Assembly: GCF_028751195.1 (NCBI RefSeq)
Contig: NZ_CP066784.1
Location: 2,914,001 to 2,978,000 of the forward strand
Direction of reading: 5' to 3'
Source: Alicyclobacillus sp. ALC3
GTDB taxonomy: Bacteria; Bacillota; Bacilli; Alicyclobacillales; Alicyclobacillaceae
Length of the DNA stretch: 64,000 nucleotides
Shown: in pieces, positions 43,191-51,812 of the stretch
Position numbering within the stretch: the stretch's first letter is position 1
Layout of the letters: every line of letters begins with the position of its first letter
Position numbers and translations under genes: made by a program
The notes under the pieces: generated by a model
What the model saw: only the letters and a program-made list of their open reading frames with translations
The model's database searches: none
What the model was told of the DNA's origin: nothing

Positions 43191-44347
43191 TGCAGGGAAA
43201 TCAGGCATATCTGATCAAAACGCTGAAAGAGAACTGGCGTCGTGAAATGATGGCAGTACAACTTTATCAGGCGGCCGCAGACATGGAGAGCGACGACCGT
43301 CGCCGGCAAATCCTCAGTCAACTCGTTGACGTAGAACGCAAGCACGCTCGCTTGTGGGAGGAGCGCTTGCAGGCCCAGGGCGTCGACATCACAGACTTGC
43401 AGAGCACGATACCGGCTGCCGCAACCGCGATGCGCAACCGCAAAGGCGTACCTCAGGCAATTCTGTTGCAGCAGATTGAGGAGGTTGAGAACGGTAACGC
43501 GGCCTGGTATCAATCGCAGCGTAACGTGATCGACGACCCGGAAATCGTGCAGGTGCTCGACGTGATCGACAAAGATGAAGCCGATCACGATTCCGTTGTG
43601 ACCGACTTGGCTAAGCGGCCTGCCGGGTCAGCGAAGAGCAGGCTCCACGGCCTGTGGGGCGAGGAGCGGCACCGTGGCAACAGCGGTGACTGGGTCGGGG
43701 ATGCCATCTACGGCGTCAACGATGGACTCGGGGCTATCTTCGGCATCATCTCGGGTGTCGCCGGCTTTACAGGCGGCAAATACGTGCTGATGAGCGGTCT
43801 GTTTGGCGCGCTTGCCAGCACGCTGTCGATGGGCGCCGGAGCCTGGCTTGCAACGAAATCGGAAAATGAACTGATGGAGAGCGAGCTTGCGCGGGAGCGG
43901 CAGGAAATTGCGGAGGACCCCGCGCACGAGGCGGAAGAGCTTGCGCTGTTGTACGAATTGAAGGGCTTCTCGACTGCAGAGGCGAAGGACATTGCGGACC
44001 GTATTGCGAGTGACCCCGATGAGTTGCTCAAGACGATGGCTGCGGAGGAACTTGGCATTCACGAGACCAGCACGGGCAGCCCGTGGCGTTCAGCCCTGTT
44101 CGGCAGTGGATCGACGCTGGTCGGCGGTATCATTCCGCTGATCCCGTTTTTCTTTATGAAGGGTATTCCTGCGATGATCGCTGCGGCCATCATCAGCATC
44201 GCGGCACACTTTGCGGTCGGCGCCGCAAAGTCGCTCATTACCGTGCGCAGTTGGTGGGCGAGTGGCTTGGAGATGACGGCGGTTGGGGTCATCGTAGGTG
44301 TTGTGTCGTACGCACTCGGCTTGGTCGGTGCCAGCCTGCACTTGTAA
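43190..44347 (+). CDS. Ferritin-like domain fused to VIT1/CCC1 membrane transporter
   Basis: This protein of about 385 residues opens with a rubrerythrin/ferritin-like four-helix domain (about 1-145). The metal-ligand-like pattern is WRREMMAVQLYQAAADMESD, then DVERKHARLWEERL and DKDEADHD. A VIT1/CCC1 domain with about five transmembrane helices follows (GDAIYGVNDGLGAIFGIISG; LASTLSMGAGAWLATKSENE; later AAAIISIAAHFAVGAAKSLI). It likely moves Fe2+ or Mn2+, with the ferritin-like part as sensor or ferroxidase. The TGATG junction couples it to the Toprim gene; ATG 43190 is preferred over ATG 43160. Confidence 0.88.
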   Translation: MQGNQAYLIKTLKENWRREMMAVQLYQAAADMESDDRRRQILSQLVDVERKHARLWEERLQAQGVDITDLQSTIPAAATAMRNRKGVPQAILLQQIEEVENGNAAWYQSQRNVIDDPEIVQVLDVIDKDEADHDSVVTDLAKRPAGSAKSRLHGLWGEERHRGNSGDWVGDAIYGVNDGLGAIFGIISGVAGFTGGKYVLMSGLFGALASTLSMGAGAWLATKSENELMESELARERQEIAEDPAHEAEELALLYELKGFSTAEAKDIADRIASDPDELLKTMAAEELGIHETSTGSPWRSALFGSGSTLVGGIIPLIPFFFMKGIPAMIAAAIISIAAHFAVGAAKSLITVRSWWASGLEMTAVGVIVGVVSYALGLVGASLHL

Positions 44348-44370
44348 GGCGACCCGTGATACGGGCCGCC
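44348..44370 (+). terminator. Short GC hairpin after VIT1 gene
   Basis: GGCGaCCCGT/ACGGGcCGCC with loop GAT directly follows the stop. No T-tract is present, so termination is uncertain. Confidence 0.35.
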
Positions 44371-44417
44371 TCGCAAACGGCTCGGTCTATCACTGGCGCT
44401 GCGATGCCCATTCGTGA

Positions 44418-45164
44418 TTACAACTGGGTCAAGATTTCGGGCCCGTTGTCGGTGATGTAGAGTGTGTGCTCGTACTGCGTGCTGAGGCTCCCGTCGACGG
44501 TACGAGCAGTCCACCCGTCAGCGTCAACCGTAGTCTCATAGCTGCCGGTGTTCACCATCGGCTCAATCGTGAACGTCATGCCGCGGCGGATGCGCGGGCC
44601 TTTGTGCGGCGGCCCGTAATGCAGCACTTCTGGACTCTCGTGCATGTCGCGGCCAATGCCGTGGCCGATAAAATCGCGGACAACGGACAGTCCTTCAGCT
44701 TCTACATAAGTTTGAATGGCGTGCCCAATGTCTGAGATTTGGTTTCCGACGACTGCTTGCTCAATGCCCACAAACAGCGACTTCTTCGTCACCTCGAGCA
44801 GCCGCATCGCTTCCGGTGAAACGTTCCCGACCGCGTAGCTCCACGCAGAGTCGGCGTGCAGACCCTTGTGCAGTGCCACCATATCGACGGTAATGATGTC
44901 GCCGTCCTTGAGTACATAGTCGCCCGGGAAGCCATGGCAAATCACGTCGTTCACTGACGTGCACGCTGCGTACGGGTAGCCTTTGTAACCTTTTTGCGCC
45001 GGGGTCATGCCGTGGCGCTCGATGAACGACTCGACAAAAGTGTCAATTTGTCCGGTTGTGACTCCCGGCTTAATGAAATCCGCAAGTCCAGCGTGACAGG
45101 CGGCTACGACTTTTCCTGCTTCGCGCATCAGGTCAATTTCGTAGCGGCTCTTCATAATGATCAA
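44418..45164 (-). CDS. map: Methionine aminopeptidase type I
   Basis: It removes the initiator methionine from nascent proteins using two metal ions. The 248-residue protein has the metal ligands in order: ICHGFPGDYVLKDGDIITVD (first Asp), HADSAW (second Asp), FIGHGIGRDMHE (His), FTIEPM (Glu) and TQYEHTLYIT (Glu). TTG 45164 follows AGGAGG by 8 nt and gives the standard MAP length; the frame continues further upstream without support. It stands alone, not in the ribosomal-protein operon where Bacillus carries its main map copy, so it may be a second paralogue. Confidence 0.94.
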   Translation of the reverse strand: MIIMKSRYEIDLMREAGKVVAACHAGLADFIKPGVTTGQIDTFVESFIERHGMTPAQKGYKGYPYAACTSVNDVICHGFPGDYVLKDGDIITVDMVALHKGLHADSAWSYAVGNVSPEAMRLLEVTKKSLFVGIEQAVVGNQISDIGHAIQTYVEAEGLSVVRDFIGHGIGRDMHESPEVLHYGPPHKGPRIRRGMTFTIEPMVNTGSYETTVDADGWTARTVDGSLSTQYEHTLYITDNGPEILTQL

Positions 45165-45381
45165 GTGCGGTTCCTCCTTGAATGTCTGCATGTCAGGGCG
45201 GTATGATGCTTCAAGGTTCACTGTATCATAATCCGCAGGAAGGTCGCACACCGAGAGTTATTCAGTTGCGGTCTGGCAACGCATTGTCAATTTTATTTGG
45301 CAATCGAATTGTTATCCGATAAAATGATTGCTGGGGATTCGCGACGCGGGCCCTCAAGGTCAAGGTAAGGGAGCGCGAGTG

Positions 45382-46980
45382 ATGGAACACGCACACCACG
45401 AATATGAAATCAGCCGAATGAAGTCGCCTGGCTTGCAGGTGTTTATCATTGTACTTGGCGTGTTCATGGCAGTGCTCGACACCAGCGTGGTCAACGTCGC
45501 CATTCCTACCATGGAAAATGCCTTCAACGCCTCGACGACGCAAATCCAATGGGTGCTGACCGGCTACATGCTGATGATGGGCGTGATGATTCCCATCTCC
45601 GGCTGGCTCACTGACCGGTTCGGCGCTAAACACTTGTTTCTGTTTGCTCTCACTGTTTTTACCCTCGGTTCTGCACTCTGTGGAGCTTCGTGGAGCACAG
45701 GCTCGATTATTATGTTCCGGCTCATCCAGGCCATTGGCGGCGGCCTGATGATGCCTGTGGCACAGGCGATGATTTTTCGCATCTTTCCGCCCGACCGTCG
45801 CGGTTCTGTCATGGGCATCTTCGGGATCTCAATCATGGTTGCACCAGCCATTGGGCCGACACTGAGCGGTTACTTGGTCGAGTATGCGAGCTGGCGCCTG
45901 ATTTTCTACCTGAACGTGCCGATTGGCATCATTGAGATGTTGCTTGGGCTCATGTTTATGCACGAGTTTGCTCACCACACCTCACACCGCTTCGACAAGT
46001 GGGGGTTTACACTGTCCACAGTCGGGTTTTTTAGTTTGCTGTACGGTCTGAACAATGTCGCTTCAGACGGCTGGAGTTCGCCGACGGTGTTTGGATTTGT
46101 GTCACTTGGAGTCATCTGCGTGGTGTCTCTGGTGATTGTTGAGCTGAACGTAGAGCATCCGATGATCGACTTCCGAGTCTTCGGGGACTATCTGTTCACC
46201 ATGAGCACAATCATCGGTGCACTCATTCAAATTGCGCTCTTTACGGGGATTTTCTTTCTGCCGATCTACCTGCAAAACATTGTCGGGTTGTCGGCCATGC
46301 GCACTGGGCTGTTGATGATGCCTGCAGCGCTCGGCAGCGCCGTCATGATGCCAATCGCTGGGCGACTGTTCGACCGCATCGGCGCGCGGCCGCTTGGCAT
46401 TGTCGGACTTGCGGGGATGACAATCGTCACCATCGGCTTCACGCGACTGTCACCGGCTACCTCTGTCGGGCACGTGCAGTGGTTGTACTTTTTTCGACAG
46501 GTCGCGATGGGACTGACGATGATGCCGATTATGACGGCTGGCATGAACTTGCTGCCGCCACGGTTGATCAGCCAAGGGTCGGCAGTCTCTAACACCTCTC
46601 GCCAGGTCGCGTCTTCTCTCGGGGTCGCGGTTTTGACGAGTATTCTCGACCAGCGTGAGAAGTTTCACTTCGCGGTCATGGCGCAGAACGTCACGCCGTT
46701 TACACCGCAGGGACAGGACATCGCCAGAATTGTGCAGGCCTTCGAAGCGCAAGGGATGTCACCAGCGAACGCCCAGACTGCAGCAGTCACTGAGATGTCC
46801 GGTGTCCTGCAGGCGCACGCCTTCGTGATGGGAATGAACGACGCGTTCTGGGTCGCCGCGGGCCTGACGACGGTAGCGTTTGTCCTCGTACTGTTCTTTG
46901 GCAACAAAAAAGAGGCCGCTATCCGCGCCAGCCGCAGGCTCAAACCAAAGGGCGCAACTGCTGTCCCGGTCATGGAGTAA
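45382..46980 (+). CDS. DHA2-family multidrug exporter (EmrB/QacA-type MFS)
   Basis: This 532-residue protein has about 14 transmembrane helices. Motif C1 VFMAVLDTSVVNVAIPTM opens it, the loop 2-3 motif is GWLTDRFGAKHLFLFALTVF, and the antiporter motif is IMVAPAIGPTLSGYLVEYAS. It should export drugs or other toxic compounds in exchange for protons. AAGGGAG lies 8 nt before ATG 45382, and the open frame to 45328 is not used. No EmrA-type membrane fusion gene or regulator is adjacent. Confidence 0.9.
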   Translation: MEHAHHEYEISRMKSPGLQVFIIVLGVFMAVLDTSVVNVAIPTMENAFNASTTQIQWVLTGYMLMMGVMIPISGWLTDRFGAKHLFLFALTVFTLGSALCGASWSTGSIIMFRLIQAIGGGLMMPVAQAMIFRIFPPDRRGSVMGIFGISIMVAPAIGPTLSGYLVEYASWRLIFYLNVPIGIIEMLLGLMFMHEFAHHTSHRFDKWGFTLSTVGFFSLLYGLNNVASDGWSSPTVFGFVSLGVICVVSLVIVELNVEHPMIDFRVFGDYLFTMSTIIGALIQIALFTGIFFLPIYLQNIVGLSAMRTGLLMMPAALGSAVMMPIAGRLFDRIGARPLGIVGLAGMTIVTIGFTRLSPATSVGHVQWLYFFRQVAMGLTMMPIMTAGMNLLPPRLISQGSAVSNTSRQVASSLGVAVLTSILDQREKFHFAVMAQNVTPFTPQGQDIARIVQAFEAQGMSPANAQTAAVTEMSGVLQAHAFVMGMNDAFWVAAGLTTVAFVLVLFFGNKKEAAIRASRRLKPKGATAVPVME

Positions 46981-47073
46981 AACACTCCGTGCAGTCCCTG
47001 CACGTGTGCGTTCGGATTGACGCGGTAGGGAATGAAGAAGAAAATGAAGGAAATGGAACTGAGGGGGCTGTCT

Positions 47074-47271
47074 ATGCCATCGGCTATTTGTCCACACTGC
47101 AATGAGCCAGCGTACTCCAGTGCAGAGTTCAACCGCCCTTGGAATTGCCCGACATGCGGTCGCTTGGTCATTCCGTTTACGATCAACAACCCGCGCCCGA
47201 GCGTGAGTTTAGGCAAAGACGTGATCATTGAACAGTACAGCCGGTTTTGGACTGTCGAGGAGCCGGATTAG
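47074..47271 (+). CDS. Small zinc-ribbon protein
   Basis: This 65-residue protein has two CxxC pairs, ICPHCNEPAYSS and WNCPTCGRLV, about 20 residues apart, which should bind one Zn. GAGGGGG lies 7 nt before ATG 47074. It begins about 94 bp after the exporter gene and ends at a strong terminator. Function unknown. Confidence 0.65.
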   Translation: MPSAICPHCNEPAYSSAEFNRPWNCPTCGRLVIPFTINNPRPSVSLGKDVIIEQYSRFWTVEEPD

Positions 47272-47305
47272 ACAGCTTAGCTGCGCACTGCAGGCGCAAA
47301 GGCAT

Positions 47306-47358
47306 AAAAACACCCTAGCCCGTGAGCAGCACTGCTGCTCACGGGCTAGGGTGTTTTT
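47306..47358. terminator. Bidirectional terminator, 24-bp perfect stem
   Basis: A 24-bp perfect stem (47306-47329 with 47335-47358) and a 5-nt loop, beginning AAAAACACCC and ending GGGTGTTTTT, lies between two convergent genes and gives a T5 tract on both strands. Confidence 0.95.
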
Positions 47359-47363
47359 CGTGT

Positions 47364-47570
47364 TCAGGCCAACGTTTTAGGCAATGCGTACATGGACTGT
47401 GCTGTCCAGAACACGACGCCGATGACGGCGCCGACCACGAACAGTGCGACCACCCGCTTGACCGTGTAGTGAGCGGGAGCGCCAGGACGCTTCGTGACTA
47501 GTAGAGTAAACAGCACAGCGGTTCCCAAAATCAAGAAGGCACGCACCGCGAGATGAATCACCTCATGCAA
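47364..47570 (-). CDS. Small two-helix membrane protein
   Basis: The protein of about 68 residues has two hydrophobic segments (AVRAFLILGTAVLFTLLV and VVALFVVGAVIGVVFWTAQS) joined by a short basic loop. It is not a family I can name. TTG 47570 follows AGGAG by 7 nt; GTG 47585 is an alternative. The strong terminator directly after the stop supports a real gene. Confidence 0.5.
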   Translation of the reverse strand: MHEVIHLAVRAFLILGTAVLFTLLVTKRPGAPAHYTVKRVVALFVVGAVIGVVFWTAQSMYALPKTLA

Positions 47571-47754
47571 TCCGGTTCTCCTCACCTTCCGGCCAGCACC
47601 TTGCCCACAGCGGCCGCATATCCTGATTCTACACGCAAACTAACACGTACAATCTGTACGCCCTATTGTGCCACAAAACGGGCGCTGTTGCACTGTCAGA
47701 GTGACGACCAAAACGGTTTGCCCTGGGCTGAGTCGGAGAGAGGGGTTAGTGACA

Positions 47755-48462
47755 GTGACGGAAAAGCACCAAGCGGTGCGTTTGCAGGTGGGTATCTGGA
47801 GTGGAGCGGAGGCGCGCAGTGGACTGCTTTTGTATCGCCGCCTACTCGCGCAAGCGATGCGCAGTGGACTGCCGGGCGCCACGGTCGTGACGCAGGTCGA
47901 AGGTGGACAGCGTGCGCGTGGATTTCGGAGCGTAGAAAGTGAAATTGAGTCGAACGAACTGCCCGTATGGCTGGAATTCGTGGACGACACCGGACGGTGG
48001 CCAGAGTTTGTGGAAGATGCGAAGCGGACCATCGGTCGCCACGGAATTGTCGTTGCGAGCGATGTTGAGCAGTTCCATCCCGAACAGCGCAAGGAGGGGA
48101 AGCGAGTGAACCGTCCCACATATGCGTTTGCCGACCGCTCAAGGGCTGGCCTGCAGGTGCAGGTGTACACGCTGGAAGGCAACAAGGTGGATGGAAAACC
48201 TGTCTATCAGGCAGCAGCCGAGTTCCTGCGAGCGCGAAATATCTTTTGGATCTCGACCGCACGCGGTCTTTGTGGCTTCGGCGACGGCCGACGGATTCAC
48301 AAAGCGCGCTGGTTCTCGCGCAACTCCGACATCCCCGTCGTCATGACAGTCGTCGATTTTCGCGAGCAGCTCGAACCCCATGTGGAAGACCTGGCGGCCT
48401 TGGTCGGCGACCAGGGGGTTGTCTCCGTCACAGATGTGACGTGGCTTCATCCAGACGGGTAG
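47755..48462 (+). CDS. Tandem DUF190 (PII-like) protein
   Basis: This 235-residue protein contains two copies of the DUF190 ferredoxin-like fold. The first (about 8-105) runs from LQVGIWSGAEARSGLLLYRR to a final VVASDVEQF. The second (about 130-235) runs from LQVQVYTLEGNKVDGKPVYQ to VVSVTDVTWLHPD. DUF190 proteins resemble PII signal proteins and often sit next to fluoride exporters (crcB), which are not seen here. GTG 47755 is about 10 nt after GAGAGGGG. Function unknown; ligand or nucleotide binding is likely. Confidence 0.72.
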   Translation: MTEKHQAVRLQVGIWSGAEARSGLLLYRRLLAQAMRSGLPGATVVTQVEGGQRARGFRSVESEIESNELPVWLEFVDDTGRWPEFVEDAKRTIGRHGIVVASDVEQFHPEQRKEGKRVNRPTYAFADRSRAGLQVQVYTLEGNKVDGKPVYQAAAEFLRARNIFWISTARGLCGFGDGRRIHKARWFSRNSDIPVVMTVVDFREQLEPHVEDLAALVGDQGVVSVTDVTWLHPDG

Positions 48463-48650
48463 TGGACCACTGGGAGTTCCCGAGGCAGGGCTGCGGTGGT
48501 GCGGTGCCAAAGCCACGTCATGGTGTGAACACCAATGACGCTGGCTTCGACAACGGCACGCGATTGAGGTACAAGTAAAACTAGGACAAGCAGGCAATCG
48601 CTGCGACCAGAGGGCGGACGTTGTTCGTGAAGTTGGAATGGAGGGCGCTG

Positions 48651-49070
48651 ATGATTCGGGGACTCGGAACGGATGTTGTGGAAGTGGCGCGCGTGGAGGA
48701 ACTGTGGCGGCGCCAAGGCGACAAGTTGCTGACGCGTGTGCTAGCACCTTTAGAACTGGCTAGCATCCACCAGTTGCCACAGCGGCGGCAGGCAGAATAC
48801 CTCGCGGGCCGGTTTGCGGCCAAGGAAGCAATCGCGAAGGCGCTCGGGCGCGGGCTTGGGCACCTGCACATGGCGCGAGTCGCTGTAACACCAAACGAAT
48901 GGGGCAGACCGACCGTGGTCTGGACGCCGCACGGACAAGCGGACACAGAGTGGCTAGAGGCAGCAGCCGGGGTGTGGCACGTGTCCATCTCGCACACCGC
49001 CGAGGTAGCGCTTGCCGCGGCGGTCTGGGAACAACCGGAGGGCTCGTCAGGCTTGGCAGGTTTGTACTAA
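48651..49070 (+). CDS. acpS: Holo-[acyl-carrier-protein] synthase
   Basis: It attaches 4'-phosphopantetheine from CoA to ACP for fatty-acid synthesis. The 139-residue protein shows GLGTDVVEVARVEELW (Mg Asp), the FAAKEAIAKALGRG motif (Glu and Lys) and WHVSISHT near the end. GGAGGG precedes ATG 48651 by 6-7 nt. It heads a block in the same order as Bacillus acpS-ydcC-alr-ndoAI-ndoA. Confidence 0.94.
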   Translation: MIRGLGTDVVEVARVEELWRRQGDKLLTRVLAPLELASIHQLPQRRQAEYLAGRFAAKEAIAKALGRGLGHLHMARVAVTPNEWGRPTVVWTPHGQADTEWLEAAAGVWHVSISHTAEVALAAAVWEQPEGSSGLAGLY

Positions 49071-49120
49071 CAGTGGGACGGGCGGAATATACGTATATCA
49101 ATCCTCGGGGAGGGTACCCG

Positions 49121-50584
49121 GTGATTCTTGTGACGAGTGAACGCATGCAGGAGCTCGACAGGCAAACGATGGAGAGGCGCTGTGTACCCGGGTTGGTGTT
49201 GATGGACCACGCAGGGAAAGCCATTGCTGACCGTGTCCTCGCCAAAGCACCCAAGCGCGTCGTAGTGCTCTGCGGCAAGGGCAACAACGGTGGGGATGGC
49301 TGGGCAGCGGCACGCTGGCTTGCCCACAAAGGCGTACCAGAGGTCGATGTGGTGTCGCTGATTGACGCCACTTCACTTCAGGGAGACGCCCTTGCTGCGG
49401 CGCAGGGCGCTGTGGCGTTCGGCGTGCGCGTGCAGGTATTCGACCCGGCAAAGCCGTTACCGCCTGCAGATGTCTACGTCGACGCGCTGTTAGGCACGGG
49501 AGCGACGAGGCCGCTGAGCGGTCGGCTGGCTGAGCTTGTCGAAGTGTTGGGCCGCGCGCCTGGCTACGTCATCGCGGCAGATGTTCCGACGGGCGTGAAC
49601 GCAACCACTGGCGAAGTGCCTGGCGTTGCGGTACACGCTGACGAGACCGTCGCGATGGCAGCTCAGAAACTCGGGACCGCCGTCACACCAGGGTGTCTGT
49701 ACGCTGGCGAAGTCGTTGTGGCGGACATCGGTATTTACCTGCCGCAGGAGGCTGCCGAGGCGTTTGTGACAGCAGAGGTAGTGCGAAGTTCGCTGTCACG
49801 GCGAAGAGAGGACAGCCACAAAGGGTCATTTGGCCGCCTCGGTGTAGTCGTCGGTGAGATGTCTGGCGCAGCGCAGCTTGCGGGACTCGGCGCCGCCCGT
49901 GTGGGTGCCGGACTGGTGGTGCTCGGCTGGCAGGACGCTCCCGTCCCTGGGGCAGCGCTGGAATTTGTGCAGCGTGCAGCTTCGGATGGGGCTGCATTTG
50001 CCGACTGCCAAGCGCTGGTGCTCGGCCCGGGTCTCGGCCGCACCACTTCAGCAGTATCGTCCTGGTGGCACACGTTCAAGGGACCGCTCGTGCTCGATGC
50101 TGACGGTTTGCGCCTCTGTGTCGGCGAAGGTAACCCCTGTGCGCTGGACCAACCGCGGGTGTTGACGCCACATCCCAAAGAGTGTGCCAGACTCCTTGGC
50201 TGGACGGTGCCGCAAGTACAGGCGCGCCGCGTTGAGGCAGCTCGAGCCGCTGCTCTGCAGACGGGGAGCATCGTCGTGCTCAAAGGCTACCGGTCCATCA
50301 TCGCGCACCCGGACGGACGCCTCCGTGTGAATCCCACTGGTGACGCGTCACTCGCGACAGCGGGCACGGGAGATGTGCTAGCTGGCGTCATCGGGGGCTT
50401 GCTCGCGCAAGGCGCCGAACCGTTTGCTGCAGCTAGTGCAGGTGCCTGGCTGCACGGTCGGGCCGGTGAACTCGCTGGCGCTCTGTACTCCGAGCACAGT
50501 GTTATGGCCACCGATGTGACGAACCAGCTTGCACGCGCCATCCGCCTGGCTGAACAGTCAGGACCCGACAGCTCCTCGTTGTGA
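49121..50584 (+). CDS. nnr: Bifunctional NAD(P)H-hydrate epimerase / dehydratase
   Basis: It repairs hydrated NAD(P)H: the N-terminal YjeF_N domain epimerises R- to S-NAD(P)HX, and the C-terminal ribokinase-like domain dehydrates it with ADP. The 487-residue protein has LCGKGNNGGDGWAAARWLA (about 50-65) and PTGVNATTGEV in the N domain. KGSFGRLGVVVGEMSGAAQL, LTPHPKECARLLGW and NPTGDASLATAGTGDVLAG mark the C domain. GTG 49121 lies 6 nt after GGGGAGGG. It sits between acpS and the ydcC-like gene, as in many Bacillales. Confidence 0.92.
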   Translation: MILVTSERMQELDRQTMERRCVPGLVLMDHAGKAIADRVLAKAPKRVVVLCGKGNNGGDGWAAARWLAHKGVPEVDVVSLIDATSLQGDALAAAQGAVAFGVRVQVFDPAKPLPPADVYVDALLGTGATRPLSGRLAELVEVLGRAPGYVIAADVPTGVNATTGEVPGVAVHADETVAMAAQKLGTAVTPGCLYAGEVVVADIGIYLPQEAAEAFVTAEVVRSSLSRRREDSHKGSFGRLGVVVGEMSGAAQLAGLGAARVGAGLVVLGWQDAPVPGAALEFVQRAASDGAAFADCQALVLGPGLGRTTSAVSSWWHTFKGPLVLDADGLRLCVGEGNPCALDQPRVLTPHPKECARLLGWTVPQVQARRVEAARAAALQTGSIVVLKGYRSIIAHPDGRLRVNPTGDASLATAGTGDVLAGVIGGLLAQGAEPFAAASAGAWLHGRAGELAGALYSEHSVMATDVTNQLARAIRLAEQSGPDSSSL

Positions 50585-50615
50585 TCTCGCTTGTCGAAGA
50601 AAGGCGAGGTGGAGT

Positions 50616-51620
50616 ATGCGCAAAGTGATTGGCTTGATTGCGGCAGCAGGACTGACTGTCGCGTTGGTCGCGGGCTGTGGGGCCCCCTCTCAAGACACGA
50701 TGGTCAACAAGTTGAAGTCAGAGACACAGACACTGTCCCAGCAGAACTACACCAGCACTGCCATGATGACGGTGCAGACCGACAACACTTCGCAGACCTA
50801 TTACATCCACACTAACTACGAAGGGCCGAATCAGTACCGTATTGAACTTGGCGACAGCAGCAAGAACGTCAACCAGATTATCGTCAAGAACAACAACGGT
50901 ATGTACATCGTCAGCCCGTCGCTGCAAAAGGTGTTTCGTTTTAATGGGAACTGGGCGCAGAATCAGGGTCACATCTACCTGTACGACCAGATTCTTCAGC
51001 AGGTCATCCAGAGTGCCAGCCAAAAGCAGGCGAAGATGACGGAGGCGAATGGCACATACACGTTCGAACTGCCAATCACACCGGCAAACGACGTGGTCGC
51101 CAAAGAGAAGGTCGAGATCAGCAGTAAGACGATGAAGCCGACGCAGGTCGTTCTCTACGACAAACAGGGTACGGCAGTCGTTCTGATCAAGTTCACATCG
51201 TTCCAGACCGGTGTGACGTTCCAGAACGCAGACTTTGACCCGTACAAGCTTGCATCGAGCGGAACAGCTAAAACGACGGCGGTCAGCCAGTCCGAGTTTG
51301 GCTATGTCCTGCCGACGACGACCTTCCAAGACAAGTTGGACGTGGCAGAACCAATGGCGCAAAACGACTACTTGTTGCGTTATACGGGGCCGGACGGATT
51401 TACGCTGTCTGAGTTCCGCCCTGGTCCGGGAGCAGCCGGGCTGCCAAACGCCAGTCTTGTCGACCTGTACGGCGTGCCAGCACTGGAGACAACTGCAGGG
51501 AAGACGCATCAGTTGATGTGGTTGCAAAACGGCGTTGAGTTTTCACTGACGTCTTCGAGCTTGAGCCCCACGGAGATGGAAGCTGTTGCAATATCGACCT
51601 TTGGCCAAATTGGCAAGTAA
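50616..51620 (+). CDS. ydcC: YdcC-like lipoprotein of the LolA-fold family
   Basis: This 334-residue lipoprotein has a lipobox VAGC (Cys about residue 21). The mature part resembles the LolA/LppX half-barrel: STAMMTVQTDNTSQTYYIHT, then YRIELGDSSKNVNQIIVKNN and VSPSLQKVFRFNGNW. In Bacillus this gene (ydcC) stands in the same order, between acpS and alr. It may carry a lipid or wall precursor; the function is not established. GAGGTGGAG precedes the ATG. Confidence 0.85.
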   Translation: MRKVIGLIAAAGLTVALVAGCGAPSQDTMVNKLKSETQTLSQQNYTSTAMMTVQTDNTSQTYYIHTNYEGPNQYRIELGDSSKNVNQIIVKNNNGMYIVSPSLQKVFRFNGNWAQNQGHIYLYDQILQQVIQSASQKQAKMTEANGTYTFELPITPANDVVAKEKVEISSKTMKPTQVVLYDKQGTAVVLIKFTSFQTGVTFQNADFDPYKLASSGTAKTTAVSQSEFGYVLPTTTFQDKLDVAEPMAQNDYLLRYTGPDGFTLSEFRPGPGAAGLPNASLVDLYGVPALETTAGKTHQLMWLQNGVEFSLTSSSLSPTEMEAVAISTFGQIGK

Positions 51621-51645
51621 GGTCGCGCCCTTCGCAACTCCCATA

Positions 51646-51692
51646 GAGCGCGCCGGTTCGAAGGCCAAGGCCTCGAGCGGCGCGCTCGTTTT
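51646..51692 (+). terminator. Rho-independent terminator after ydcC-like gene
   Basis: GAGCGCGCCG (51646-51655) pairs with CGGCGCGCTC (51678-51687) and is followed by GTTTTGG. Confidence 0.8.
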
Positions 51693-51812
51693 GGGGACAA
51701 ATGACTGGTCACTCCATCGGCAAGGCGTGATAAGATAACTGACAGTACGCGTTTCCGTACTTGCGGGAACTGTCTTGTCCACGATCGGTACACGCCAGAA
51801 GAGGTGACCGCG

